NCBI RefSeq assembly: GCF_002887775.1
Contig: NZ_LOCM01000020.1
Span: 1-64,000, forward strand
Direction: 5' to 3'
DNA length: 64,000 bases
Source of the DNA: Streptococcus penaeicida
GTDB lineage: Bacteria; Bacillota; Bacilli; Lactobacillales; Streptococcaceae
Each line of letters starts with the position of its first letter. Position 1 is the stretch's first letter. The position numbers were made by a program, and so were the translations under genes. The notes beneath the pieces are model-generated. The model saw only the letters and a program-made list of their open reading frames with translations, ran no database searches and was not told the origin of the DNA. Shown one piece after another: positions 28,659-38,217 of this stretch.

Positions 28659-29387
28659 TTATTTTTTAGGATTATCTGTAGCCGGTAGACCTTGAATGTC
28701 AATTTTCTTATCAAACCAATCGTTTAAAACCGTTTGTCTAACAGTCAATATATGGGCAAGCATGCTATCATATGCAGCAATTGGGTGGCGAGATTGAATA
28801 GCTTTTAAAATATTTCGGTGAGCATCAATACTAGTCTGTTTCATCTGACGATTTGAATAATCCTCATTAATGATTTGAATAGACTGATTGATAACCGGAA
28901 TCATACTGGTAACAGCAATATTACCACTCATTTCCGCCAGCATACTATGGAATTTAACATCCAATTCCAAATGGATGGGATCATTTTCTGCCAGAGCCTT
29001 CTCGATAGCTAAGACAACCTCTTCCAACCTAACAATATCTTCGTCGGAAGCAAATTGAGCTGCCCGCTCAGCGATTCTCGGCTCCAAAAGATAGCGTAAC
29101 TCAAATAAGTCAGTTGTTAACTTAACCCGGTCTTTAACAAAGGCAAAGCCAAAAGGGTCTTCTGCAACACCTTTTTTGGAACTAATGTAGGTCCCTGAAC
29201 CTTGTCTAACCTCTAAGATGTTACGAGCCGCTAAACTACGAACAGCTTCACGAACAGTACTACGACCAACATCTAAATCTTGAGCTAATTCATATTCATT
29301 GGGAAGCTTAGCACCAATGGGATAATCACGTTCTAATATCAATTGTAACAAGCGTTCTGCTGCTTGTTCTACTAATGGTCTAGCCAT
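28659..29387 (-). CDS. GntR/FCD family regulator of uronate genes
   Basis: 242 residues. N-terminal winged HTH (LPNEYELAQDLDVGRSTVRE, wing RQGSGTYIS) and a C-terminal FCD all-helical domain (about 90-225) with the metal/ligand residues in DVKFHSML, DAHRNILKAI and MLAHI. FadR-type FCD regulators of hexuronate metabolism (UxuR, ExuR, KdgR-like) bind short palindromes and release them on a sugar acid. It is last in the transporter-kdgK-uidA-regulator unit and is the obvious candidate to bind the palindromes at 24209, 28583, 33931 and 34036. The inducer is unknown. Confidence 0.85.
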   Translation of the reverse strand: MARPLVEQAAERLLQLILERDYPIGAKLPNEYELAQDLDVGRSTVREAVRSLAARNILEVRQGSGTYISSKKGVAEDPFGFAFVKDRVKLTTDLFELRYLLEPRIAERAAQFASDEDIVRLEEVVLAIEKALAENDPIHLELDVKFHSMLAEMSGNIAVTSMIPVINQSIQIINEDYSNRQMKQTSIDAHRNILKAIQSRHPIAAYDSMLAHILTVRQTVLNDWFDKKIDIQGLPATDNPKK

Positions 29388-29425
29388 TTTGTCACCTCTT
29401 CTAATTTACCTATTACTATTGTACA

Positions 29426-31216
29426 CTATTTCTTTTTGTAATGGTAATTAGGAATGGCTTGCCAACGTTTTCTGAAATCTTTAACCACTTGTTTGGGCTG
29501 ACGATTTCTTGAGAAGAGTCCTTTATGATTTCCTTGCACGCGCAGAATCATCAAATTGGTTTCAAAGTCCGCAAAGTTCCAAACCTGTTCTCCAATCAAA
29601 TTCGGAATCTCATCAAAGACACCATGAGTCATTTCATAAAAGGCTGACTGGAATTCTTCAGTATAAGGAATATCCCAGGAAGAATGGAGACCTGGTAAGG
29701 TATCAGCCCCATATTCCGTCATGACGATTGGTTTTTCCGGGAATTTTTCTTGCCATTGCAAGAGTTCTTGACGAAGACCTTTTGCCGCTTTTTTCAAATC
29801 ACCATGATCTACATACCAACCATAATAACGGTTTAAGCAGATGACATCCACCAAATCCATAGCCAAATCTTTGTCCGGTGTCGCCATCAAGATATTTACT
29901 AAGGTAACCGGACGTTTTTGTGGATCCAAGTCTTTATAGAGTTTAACTAAGGGTTCAAAATACTCATGTGCCCCTTGTTCATGACTGGCAGGCTCATTGG
30001 CCACCACCCACATGACCACTGATGGGTGATTTTTATCGCGAGCAACCAATTCTTGAATTGCCAATTGATGGGCTTCTTTCGTTTCCATTTTTTGCCAAGT
30101 GCCATTATCTTTCCCATCAAGGTCTAGTGATGCGGTAAAGTTTTGGAATAAGCCAACGGCAGGGATTTCATCAATAACAAGAATACCCATGCGGTCTGCC
30201 AAGCGCATCATTTCCTCTGAATAAGGATAGTGAGAGGTTCGAAAGGAATTAGCGCCCATCTCTTTCATCAGGTTCAAATCCATTAAGTTAGCTGCCTCAT
30301 TAAGGCCGCGGCCGTTTATAAAGGTATCCTCATGTTTTCCGAAACCTTTAAAGTAAACTGGCTTGTTATTAATTAAGAATTGGCCATTTTGCACAGCGAT
30401 TTTCCGGAGACCAAAAGGTTCTTCATAGACATCTAACAGCTGACCATTCTTGTATGTTTCGATCCGAGCTGTGTATAGGTAAGCATCTAGAACTTCCCAA
30501 AGTCTGATTTGGTTAAGGTGGATGTCAGACGATTCAGACTCAGCTAGGATTTTACCATCATCATCCATAATGGTGAAACGATAGCTATCAACAGCTTGGC
30601 TAGTTTCTACTGCGATATGAAGGTCGGCACTAGATAAATCATCTGATAGTTGGGATGTAATGACAATATCACTAATATGGTTTTTGGGTCTAACAACTAA
30701 TTTAACGGGACGATGAATGCCAGCATAGTTGAAGAAATCAAAGTTTTCTTTAACAACTTTGCGAACTTGGCCATCTTCATCAATTTCTTCAGAATAATTA
30801 CCTACTGGAAGGGTACTGTAATCAAGTATATTATTGGCACAGACTGATAAGCGTAAGCTAGACTCATTAACTAATTGATCAGGTACAACTATCTCGAAAG
30901 GTGTAAAGCCACCTTTATGTTGACCAAGCAGTTGTCCATTGACATAGACTTTGGCATGATGGGTTACTGAGCCAAAACGCAAGACCAACTCTTCATTTTC
31001 AGCTACTTTAGGAATTTCAAGTGTTCTTTCATACCAGAAGTCACCAATGTAATTACGTTTATCTTTATCAACAACCACATCATTAAAAGAACTTGGAACA
31101 ACCATAACTTCTTCATTTGATAAAATTTCATCTGGATTATGGTTTCCTAATTTAAATTGCCATAAACCACTCAAATCATAGACACTTCTACTTTTACTTA
31201 AACTTGGATATAACAT
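29426..31216 (-). CDS. uidA: Beta-glucuronidase (GH2)
   Basis: 596 residues, normal length, no signal peptide. Jelly-roll, immunoglobulin-like and TIM-barrel domains follow in order. Acid/base Glu408 lies in WVVANEPAS, nucleophile Glu501 in IVMTEYGAD, and the uronate-recognising N-x-K motif is Asn563-His-Lys565 in QGNHKGLFSR, which separates true glucuronidases from beta-galactosidases. Releases glucuronate from beta-glucuronides inside the cell. SD AAGGAG. 12 bp from kdgK and 38 bp before the regulator gene. Confidence 0.93.
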   Translation of the reverse strand: MLYPSLSKSRSVYDLSGLWQFKLGNHNPDEILSNEEVMVVPSSFNDVVVDKDKRNYIGDFWYERTLEIPKVAENEELVLRFGSVTHHAKVYVNGQLLGQHKGGFTPFEIVVPDQLVNESSLRLSVCANNILDYSTLPVGNYSEEIDEDGQVRKVVKENFDFFNYAGIHRPVKLVVRPKNHISDIVITSQLSDDLSSADLHIAVETSQAVDSYRFTIMDDDGKILAESESSDIHLNQIRLWEVLDAYLYTARIETYKNGQLLDVYEEPFGLRKIAVQNGQFLINNKPVYFKGFGKHEDTFINGRGLNEAANLMDLNLMKEMGANSFRTSHYPYSEEMMRLADRMGILVIDEIPAVGLFQNFTASLDLDGKDNGTWQKMETKEAHQLAIQELVARDKNHPSVVMWVVANEPASHEQGAHEYFEPLVKLYKDLDPQKRPVTLVNILMATPDKDLAMDLVDVICLNRYYGWYVDHGDLKKAAKGLRQELLQWQEKFPEKPIVMTEYGADTLPGLHSSWDIPYTEEFQSAFYEMTHGVFDEIPNLIGEQVWNFADFETNLMILRVQGNHKGLFSRNRQPKQVVKDFRKRWQAIPNYHYKKK

Positions 31217-31227
31217 TATTTTTCTCC

Positions 31228-32253
31228 TTATCGTTTGATTTCATGTGACTCTTGGTATAATAATTGTTCAATATCGTGTTTAGTCACAACATTAATATCA
31301 CCTTCAATAGTATGTTTAAACTTAAAGCAAGCCATGGCTATATCGAGAACTAATTGAGCTGGTGATTGTTTTAATAAGCCATGAATCAGTCCTGCAGTAA
31401 AGGCATCACCTGTTCCAACACGATCTAGCACTTGAATGCCAGCTTTCTCAGTTTTATAGAGTTTACCATCTTGATAGAGAAAGCCTTTCAATTGGTATTC
31501 ATTGGTATGAGTACTTTCTCTTTGGGTAAAAGCAATGCTTTCTAATTGGTAACATTCAGCTAATTCCTTAAGAACTTGCTTTAATAACTCTTGATCTTTA
31601 TAGGGCCTTGTTAGGCCTAGTTCATCTTTCAAGTCTCCTTCTTGACCTGGCAAATCAATGGGCTCAAGACCAATACAAACATCAGCCAGTTTTAAAAAGG
31701 GTGATAATTTTTCTCGGGCATCTTGGAAAGAATCCCATAAGCTAGCTCGGAAATTCAAATCAAAGGATATTTTTATCCCTAATCCCTGTGCCTTCTCCAT
31801 TAAGAAATAGGTTAAGTCATACAAATCAGTCGTTAATGCCGGCGTGATGCCTGAGACATGGAACCAATCTGCTCCATCAAAAACCTTTGCAAAATCAAAA
31901 TCAGCCAGTTTACTTTCCCAAAAAGCAGAGTACTTTCGGTCATAGGTGACTCGACTAGCACGCAAAGAAAAGCCTTTTTGATAGAAATAGAGTCCTAGAC
32001 GATGACCTTTTCTAAGAATATAATCTTGGCCGATTTGTTTAGAAAAAAGAAATTGTTCTGTCATCCGTCCCAAGTCATTATCAGGAATGACTGAAATCAA
32101 GGAAACGTGAAGACCCAGTTGCGCCAACGTCGCCAAGACATTAAGCTCTGACCCTCCGAACTGACAATCCAATTGATTGGCCTGTGTTAAGGTCTGGTAT
32201 TGAGGTGGACTTAAACGTAATAAAATTTCACCTAATGAAACGACTTTTTTCAC
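31228..32253 (-). CDS. kdgK: 2-keto-3-deoxygluconate kinase
   Basis: 341-residue PfkB-family sugar kinase. N-terminal GEILLRLSPP, the FGGSELNVLATLAQLG segment and the C-terminal catalytic VGTGDAFTAGLIHG (Asp base) are all present. Phosphorylates KDG to KDPG, feeding KdgA. The start codon is GTG at 32253, with AGGAGG 5 nt upstream. A terminator-like hairpin separates it from the transporter gene upstream, so expression may depend on readthrough. Confidence 0.9.
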   Translation of the reverse strand: MKKVVSLGEILLRLSPPQYQTLTQANQLDCQFGGSELNVLATLAQLGLHVSLISVIPDNDLGRMTEQFLFSKQIGQDYILRKGHRLGLYFYQKGFSLRASRVTYDRKYSAFWESKLADFDFAKVFDGADWFHVSGITPALTTDLYDLTYFLMEKAQGLGIKISFDLNFRASLWDSFQDAREKLSPFLKLADVCIGLEPIDLPGQEGDLKDELGLTRPYKDQELLKQVLKELAECYQLESIAFTQRESTHTNEYQLKGFLYQDGKLYKTEKAGIQVLDRVGTGDAFTAGLIHGLLKQSPAQLVLDIAMACFKFKHTIEGDINVVTKHDIEQLLYQESHEIKR

Positions 32254-32286
32254 ATTAACCTCCTATATAATTCTTTTCATATAAAG

Positions 32287-32316
32287 AAAACAGCTCACTT
32301 GAGGTGAAGCTGTTTC
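32287..32316 (-). terminator. Terminator or attenuator between the transporter and kdgK
   Basis: AAACAGCTTCAC / GTGAGCTGTTT stem with one mismatch, then TTTTCTTT on the minus strand. Confidence 0.7.
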
Positions 32317-32322
32317 TTTGAA

Positions 32323-33866
32323 TTAGTCTTTGTCGACTGGATAATCGGTTACATCAACATAATCCATATCAGTTAATGGTACGTTTTTAGCAATCGCTTT
32401 AACACGTTCATCACTTGAAGCAGACTTCATGACTTGAATTTTTTCTTGAATGCGAACCATTTCTTCTTTGTCTAGTTTATAGAATTTCATTAAGAAAAGA
32501 GCAACTAGTAAAGAGATAAATGGAATACCTACTAATAAGATAATTGTAGCCATTTTAAGTTCTGGTGTCAAAGGTGTTTCCATTGTTGGGAATTTTTTCG
32601 CAAAACCAATTGTCGCTAAGATAGCTCCGACAACCATTGGTGCAAAAGATGATGCAATCGAATCTGTTAAGGAGAAGATTGTTCCAATCATCCCTGAAAC
32701 ATAACGACCAGATTCAGATGTTTCATAGTCAGAAATATCCGCACCCATTGTTAATACAAGTCCTGCTGGTGCCTGGCTTAAATAGCGCGCAGCAATATAA
32801 GTGATGATAAATGTAATGGTATATAAATTAATGTTTGTTAAACTTAAAGAACCAGGTTTACCAAAGAATAGAACGACTCCGAATACAAGAAGTGACATTA
32901 GAGATAACTGTAATGCCTTAATATATGAGAAACGTAAGCCTTTTTTACGTGCCATTGCTGAAATCCAGATATTGATTAAGACACCAGGAACAACAAAGAG
33001 TAATGAGAATTGACCAGATAAGCCATAGTTACCAAAAAGGATTCCGTAAAGCATTACCATAACAACTGAATCCCCAAAGAATTGAACAGTGAATTTTACC
33101 AAAGCAGCTGCTATAGAAAGCACTTGTAACGGTTTGTTACCTTTAAGAACTTTCCAATAATCTTTGAGTTGCGTTTTCTGTGTTTTCTCACCGAGTCCAA
33201 AATATTCTTTACGGTCTTTAGACCAAATGCCAATAACTGCGAGGGTAGCCAATACTGCCGAAATAACAATGGTACCATAGATTAAGGCATTAAAGAATTG
33301 AGGAGTAAAATTTCCAAACTTAGGAATTAAGAATGAGGAAACAACGAATTGTCCACCTGTCATCAATGAAGTGTCATAACTGCATCTACGATATTGAAGA
33401 TTGGACGTTGTTTTGGATCATTGGTAAGAGCTGTTTGCCCTGCTTTAGTAATGGTTTGTTGCATTGAATACCCGATTTTATGAATAATCAAAACAATGAC
33501 AAATAGAGGGAAACGGATACCTTGATCAACATTTGCTAAAGCTAAGAGCATAATCAATGATAAGGCGGTAATGATATTACCAAGAATCAAAATTGGACGG
33601 TATTTCCCGAATTTTGTTTCCGTCTTATCAATTAGAATTCCGATTGCCGGGTCAATAAAACCATCAAAAATTCGAATGTAACCCATAATCTGACTAACAA
33701 AGATCGCTGCTAGACCTAAGATACCTGTAGAAAAGTAAGTCACAAACATAAAGGCAAATAAATAAATATTTGTGGATGCGTTATTTAGAGCAAATAGCAC
33801 TAATTGCCAAACTTTCGCACGATTGTATGTGACAACTTCTTGTCTTTCCTCAAATGTTTTCTCCAT
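32323..33866 (-). pseudogene. GPH-type hexuronide/glucuronide transporter, frameshifted
   Basis: Two frames make one 12-helix symporter of the glycoside-pentoside-hexuronide family. The first (start 33866, AAGGAGG upstream) carries the family loop FDGFIDPAIGILIDKTETKFGKYRP and ends at 33363 after VDAVMTLH. The second resumes with TSLMTGGQFVVSS and includes SQAPAGLVLTMGADISDYE. One missing base near 33371 explains the split; repaired length is about 514 residues. It heads the transporter-kdgK-uidA-regulator unit behind two operators and a cre-like site. It should bring glucuronides into the cell by cation symport. Confidence 0.85.
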
Positions 33867-33899
33867 CAGAGAAACCTCCTTGTTTTTGCTACCCTTTTT

Positions 33900-33913
33900 T
33901 GGAAGCGTTTTAT
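33900..33913 (-). promoter_or_regulatory. Weak cre-like site upstream of the transporter
   Basis: TGGAAGCGTTTTAT keeps the central CG core but departs from the cre consensus at three positions. Confidence 0.4.
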
Positions 33914-33930
33914 TTACAAGTTAATAATAC

Positions 33931-33947
33931 TATTCGTCTGATGAATT
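33931..33947 (-). promoter_or_regulatory. Operator palindrome of the uronate regulon (transporter, proximal)
   Basis: TATTCGTC-T-GATGAATT, the same palindrome family with two changes in the left arm, 65 bp before the transporter start. Confidence 0.7.
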
Positions 33948-34035
33948 GTCAACTCTATTTTTGAAAAAATATTAATTTTATAAAAAAACCAGTAAATCCG
34001 GAGAGATTATAACCGATATTTTATAGAGATTCTTT

Positions 34036-34052
34036 AATTCATCTGATAAATA
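34036..34052 (-). promoter_or_regulatory. Operator palindrome of the uronate regulon (transporter, distal)
   Basis: AATTCATC-T-GATAAATA; the left arm is perfect. It lies 105 bp (ten helical turns) from the proximal site, a spacing that would allow looping. Confidence 0.6.
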
Positions 34053-34079
34053 TAGTTGGTATCACGTAAATCATCAGAC

Positions 34080-34111
34080 AAAAAGAGCCAGGGACAATCC
34101 TATCCCTGGCT
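34080..34111 (-). terminator. Terminator after murA
   Basis: AGCCAGGGA / TCCCTGGCT stem followed by five T on the minus strand. Confidence 0.85.
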
Positions 34112-34173
34112 TTATATTTTTTAGATATCGAATGAAAGCAAGTTTCAAACTGGTGTTTTTCTAACTTCCTGAT

Positions 34174-35433
34174 CTATTCTTCGATCAAAGAGATATCTGC
34201 ACCTAAATCTTGAAGTTTCTTAATGATATTAGCATAGCCGCGTAAAATAAATTCAATGTTACGAATTTCTGTTTTTCCTTCTGCCATCAATCCTGCTGTC
34301 ACAAGTGCTGCACCTGCTCTTAAGTCAGTTGCTTTTACTTGAGCACCCGTCAATTGATTTGGACCATGATAGACAATTTGTCCACCAACAATAGAAATGT
34401 CAGCTCCCATTCGTGCCATCTCCGGAACATGGTTGACCCGTTTTTCGTAGATGGTATCAATAATGGTTCCACGTCCATTTGCTGTTAATAAAAGTGGTGT
34501 CATTGGTTGTTGTAAGTCGGTAGCAAAACCTGGATATGGTGATGTTTTGATATTAACAGCTTTAAGATTTTCTTGTTTTTCAACAAAAATGGCATCTTCT
34601 TCAACTGTCATCCGTACACCCATTTCTTCAAGTTTGGCAATAAAACTCTCAAGGTGCTCATAAAGAACATTGGTAACTTTAACACCATCACCAATCGCTG
34701 CCGCCAAAGCAATATAGGTACCTGCTTCAATACGATCGGGAATCACTTGGTGATTCGTTCCATGAAGGGTATCAACACCCTCAATAGTGATGATATCCGT
34801 ACCCGCTCCCCGAATATGAGCACCCATATTGTTTAATAAGGTTGCAATATCGATAATTTCTGGTTCTCTAGCCGCATTCTCAATAACGGTTTTCCCTTCA
34901 GCTCTGGTTGCTGCTAACATGGTGTTGATTGTTGCCCCAACACTTACCGTGTCCATATAGATATGGGCACCATGGAGACGACCATCCTTAGCTTCAAGAT
35001 GCATATTTTCCCCCTCAAAGGAAACCTCTGCCCCCATAGCTTCAAAAGCTTTAAGGTGAAGATCAATAGGACGAGGTCCTAGGTCACAGCCACCAGGAAG
35101 ACCTACAGTAGCTTTACCAAAGCGACCTAATAGTGAGCCATAAAAATAATATGAAGCTCTTAGACTATTAATTTTTCCGTAAGGCATGGGAATACTTTGA
35201 ACTTGACTTGGGTCAATAACAAGAGTCTCTCCTTGATAATCAACCTCAGCACCCATAATTTCCATGATTTCGACTAAAGAAGCCACGTCACTGATGGCTG
35301 GAACACCATCTAAGGTAACTTTATCGCCAGCTAAAATAATTGCTGGAATCAATGCCACAACACTGTTTTTAGCGCCAGAGACCGCTACTTCCCCTGACAA
35401 TCTTTTGCCACCGTTAATGATAATTTTTCGCAT
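34174..35433 (-). CDS. murA: UDP-N-acetylglucosamine 1-carboxyvinyltransferase
   Basis: 419 residues. First committed step of peptidoglycan synthesis, transferring enolpyruvate to UDP-GlcNAc. N-terminal [15 protein letters not shown] with the substrate Lys-Asn, the active-site Cys116 in [15 protein letters not shown] (the fosfomycin target), and the C-terminal [17 protein letters not shown] are all present. Streptococci usually have two paralogues; this one stands next to metK, which fits the MurA2/MurZ copy, but that label is inference. Monocistronic. Confidence 0.9.
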   Translation of the reverse strand: MRKIIINGGKRLSGEVAVSGAKNSVVALIPAIILAGDKVTLDGVPAISDVASLVEIMEIMGAEVDYQGETLVIDPSQVQSIPMPYGKINSLRASYYFYGSLLGRFGKATVGLPGGCDLGPRPIDLHLKAFEAMGAEVSFEGENMHLEAKDGRLHGAHIYMDTVSVGATINTMLAATRAEGKTVIENAAREPEIIDIATLLNNMGAHIRGAGTDIITIEGVDTLHGTNHQVIPDRIEAGTYIALAAAIGDGVKVTNVLYEHLESFIAKLEEMGVRMTVEEDAIFVEKQENLKAVNIKTSPYPGFATDLQQPMTPLLLTANGRGTIIDTIYEKRVNHVPEMARMGADISIVGGQIVYHGPNQLTGAQVKATDLRAGAALVTAGLMAEGKTEIRNIEFILRGYANIIKKLQDLGADISLIEE

Positions 35434-35554
35434 ACTTTCAAATCTCTCTTAAACTAGAATTCAACCTTTTTATTTTATCATAATTTAATGAGCAATACAA
35501 ATAGCTTGAATGGGCAAACTGCTTCGATAAAGACCTTAAAAGGCTATTTTGCAG

Positions 35555-35585
35555 TAAAAAAAGATAGACAAGACTGTCCATCTTT
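35555..35585 (-). terminator. Terminator after metK
   Basis: AAAGATGGACA / TGTCTATCTTT stem with one mismatch, then seven T on the minus strand. Confidence 0.8.
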
Positions 35586-35612
35586 ATAAAAAATTAAAAT
35601 TGTAACAAAAAT

Positions 35613-36800
35613 TTAACCAAGTAAAGCTTTCAATTGCTCCACCTTGTCCGTTTTTTCCCATGGTAAATCAATGTCAGTCCGACCCATATGGCCATATGCA
35701 GCTGTTTGCTTATAAATAGGTCTCTTTAAATCAAGCATTTTGATGATTCCGGCAGGACGGAGATCAAATAATTGTCTCACTGCTGCTTCAATGCGCCCCT
35801 CTTCAACAGTTGCCGTATTGAAGGTATCAATTCTAACAGACACAGGCTGGGCAACACCGATAGCATATGCTAATTGCACTTCAGCTTTTCGAGCTAGTCC
35901 AGCAGCAACAATATTTTTGGCAATGTAGCGAGCTGCATATGATGCGGAGCGATCCACTTTAGTGGCATCTTTACCTGAGAAAGCACCACCACCGTGACGT
36001 GAGTAACCACCGTAAGTGTCCACGATAATTTTACGACCAGTCAAACCAGAATCCCCTTGAGGTCCTCCAATAACGAAACGGCCAGTTGGATTAATAAAGA
36101 AGCGGGTTTGCTCATCTAATATGTTAGCTGGAATAACCGCTTTTACCACTTGTTCAATCACATCCTGACGAATTTGCTCATTAGTCACATCAGGGTCATG
36201 TTGAGTGGAAATAACGACAGTATCCACGCGCACTGGTTGGTCAGCTTCATCGTACTCAACAGTAACTTGCGATTTGGCATCTGGACGCAAATATGAAATA
36301 GCTCCAGATTTACGCAAATCAGCTAATTTTTTAACCAATTTATGTGACAGTGAAATTGGTAAAGGCATCAATTCTGGTGTTTCATCGATAGCAAAACCAA
36401 ACATCAAACCTTGGTCGCCAGCACCGATCATGTTTAAATCATCTGCTTGCCCCTCACGTGCTTCAAGAGCCTCATTAACACCCATGGCAATATCAGCTGA
36501 TTGTTCCACTAGAGATGGATGCACACCAACAGCATTAGCCGAAAAACCATATTCGGCTTCAGTATAGCCAATTTCAGCAATGGTATCACGAACCACTCGG
36601 TTAATATCAACATAAGCTTTGGTTGATATTTCCCCAAAAACATGAACTGAACCAGTATAAACAACTGTTTCTGCTGCCACATGGGCATCAGGATCCTCAG
36701 TAAGAATAGCATCTAAAATGGCATCAGAAATTTGATCAGCAATCTTGTCAGGATGCCCCTCTGATACAGATTCAGACGTGAATAATTTACGTTCTGACAT
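35613..36800 (-). CDS. metK: S-adenosylmethionine synthetase
   Basis: 395 residues, intact. Makes SAM from methionine and ATP. Signatures include [20 protein letters not shown] at the N-terminus, [12 protein letters not shown] near 126, the P-loop-like [17 protein letters not shown] and [10 protein letters not shown] near the end. The leader carries an SMK-box riboswitch whose ribosome-binding arm is GGGGGA just before the ATG, so excess SAM should block translation. Monocistronic. Confidence 0.95.
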   Translation of the reverse strand: MSERKLFTSESVSEGHPDKIADQISDAILDAILTEDPDAHVAAETVVYTGSVHVFGEISTKAYVDINRVVRDTIAEIGYTEAEYGFSANAVGVHPSLVEQSADIAMGVNEALEAREGQADDLNMIGAGDQGLMFGFAIDETPELMPLPISLSHKLVKKLADLRKSGAISYLRPDAKSQVTVEYDEADQPVRVDTVVISTQHDPDVTNEQIRQDVIEQVVKAVIPANILDEQTRFFINPTGRFVIGGPQGDSGLTGRKIIVDTYGGYSRHGGGAFSGKDATKVDRSASYAARYIAKNIVAAGLARKAEVQLAYAIGVAQPVSVRIDTFNTATVEEGRIEAAVRQLFDLRPAGIIKMLDLKRPIYKQTAAYGHMGRTDIDLPWEKTDKVEQLKALLG

Positions 36801-36805
36801 AAAAA

Positions 36806-36942
36806 TGTCCCCCTTTTAAAATAATAAAAGCTTACCAGTTTTGTTCTGGTAATATCAATTCGGCCAAATGCACAATGCATAACAACCTTGTCGAGTTAAA
36901 AAGTTACAAAGAACCAGAATCACTTCTGCCTTTTCGGGACTC
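36806..36942 (-). promoter_or_regulatory. SMK-box (SAM-III) riboswitch of metK
   Basis: The conserved 5' element AGTCCCGAAAAGG (36941-36929), an internal TTTGTAAC, and the 3' element AAAAGGGGGAC holding the Shine-Dalgarno (36813-36807) match the SMK box. GTCCC pairs with GGGAC, hiding the ribosome site when SAM binds. A linker of about 80 nt separates the halves and folds into its own stem (TTACCAG / CTGGTAA). The -10 TATAAT lies at 36960-36955. Confidence 0.85.
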
Positions 36943-37043
36943 ATTAACTTTACTATTATATCATTTTATGACTGTTTGGCTAGAGCCATTTTTGCCTTAT
37001 CAATTTAGAGCCTAAAGAAACAGTAGAAAGCCAAGGAGTGAAC

Positions 37044-37071
37044 TTGAAAATTCCTTGAAATGTACTATACT
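37044..37071 (+). promoter_or_regulatory. birA promoter, placed for a leaderless mRNA
   Basis: -35 TTGAAA (37044-37049), 16-bp spacer, -10 TATACT (37066-37071). Only 6 nt separate the -10 from the ATG at 37078, so transcription should start at or next to the start codon. Confidence 0.7.
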
Positions 37072-37077
37072 AGAAGC

Positions 37078-38012
37078 ATGAAAACATCAGAAAAAATATA
37101 CACCCTTTTAGCCCAAAAAAAGGATTTTGTCAGCGGTGAACTCTTAGCAGAGAAGTTGGATTTATCCAGAACATCCATTTGGAAAGCTATCAAAACATTA
37201 GAGAATCAAGGTCTTCAGATTGAAAAATCAAAAGTCAAAGGATATAAACTCCTAGGAGGAGATATCCTGCTAGCAGAAAGCATTAGCCAAGAAGTCGGCT
37301 TTCCAGTTACCTTGATGGAAAAGAGCAGTTCTACCCAACAAGATGCCAAAGATAATATCGCCCAAAATGGGGTAAGCCCTCAACTCTTTTTGGCGCCAAG
37401 TCAAACAAAAGCCAAGGGCCGGATGAATCGTGACTTCTTTGCCTCAGAAACGGGTGGCATCTACATGTCCCTTCGCCTCCGCCCCAATGTGACTTACGAC
37501 CAACTGCTGCCTTATACTTTGATCGCTGCCTCAAGTGTCGTCAAAGCCATCTCTCGCCTGACAGGCATCGAAACAGAAATCAAATGGGTTAACGACATCT
37601 ATTTAGGGCAAAAAAAAATAGCCGGGATAATTACAGAAGCCATAACCTCTGTTGAAACCGGACTGATTACAGATGTGATTATTGGTATCGGCCTAAACTT
37701 CGATATCCCAGAATTCCCAGCAGACATTTCTAATAAGGCTGCTTCTCTTTTCCAGGGCGATGCCCAATCAGCCGTAACCAATTAATTACTGAAATATGGA
37801 AACTCTTCTTTGAAATCCCCGTCAAGGACCACTTAAAGGTCTATAAAGAAAAATCTTTAGTCCTGGGCAAACAAGTCACTTTTATCGAAAATGACCAAAC
37901 CATCCAAGCCCAAGCCATTGATATCACAGATCAAGGCCATCTCATTGTTAAACTGACAGATGGCCAAGAAAAGATATTAAGCAGCGGCGAAATTAGTCTT
38001 TCTTCTTGGTAA
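37078..38012 (+). pseudogene. birA: BirA biotin-protein ligase/repressor, frameshifted
   Basis: Bifunctional biotin ligase: N-terminal HTH (LDLSRTSIWKAIKTLENQG), catalytic domain with TKAKGRMNRDFF (biotinyl-AMP loop) and IKWVNDIYLGQKKIAGIITE. The main frame ends at 37785; the C-terminal SH3-like domain (RNQLITEIWKLFFEIPVKDH through to the stop at 38012) continues one base off, so a base is missing near 37770. BirA is normally essential, so a sequencing deletion is the simplest explanation. ATG at 37078 has no SD; the upstream ATG at 37060 lies inside the promoter. The 3' end overlaps the convergent DUF3272 gene by 20 bp. Confidence 0.85.
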
Positions 38013-38196
38013 CCTTAGTCGCCTTCAAAATTGACTGAGTAAATTTTTGGATATTATAAGCCTTACGCAAATCTCTAACTAGGAGAAAGCCCCAAAAAGT
38101 CGCAAAAAGGTAATTCCCCGACAGCAACGCATCATTGAAAAAATATGTTTCAAAAGCACAAATAAAAGTAATAATGAAAAATTGTCTAATTGTCAT
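37993..38196 (-). CDS. DUF3272 small membrane protein
   Basis: 67 residues with two hydrophobic segments (about 5-22 and 28-41) and a basic C-terminus (KATKVTKKKD), matching the streptococcal DUF3272 family. Function unknown. There is no ribosome-binding site: the ATG at 38196 is 6 nt after an extended -10 (TGA-TATAAT), which predicts a leaderless mRNA. Convergent with birA, with a 20-bp overlap of coding ends. Confidence 0.75.
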   Translation of the reverse strand: MTIRQFFIITFICAFETYFFNDALLSGNYLFATFWGFLLVRDLRKAYNIQKFTQSILKATKVTKKKD

Positions 38197-38202
38197 ATTG
38201 AT

Positions 38203-38211
38203 ATTATATCA
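38203..38211 (-). promoter_or_regulatory. Extended -10 of the DUF3272 gene
   Basis: TGA-TATAAT at 38211-38203, exactly 6 nt before the ATG at 38196. Confidence 0.7.
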
Positions 38212-38217
38212 CAAAAG

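Noticed and set aside
34068..34084. A third transporter-side operator half (AAATCATC-A-GACAAAAA)
   Set aside because: Only the left arm fits; the right arm departs at most positions, so it is not counted as an operator.
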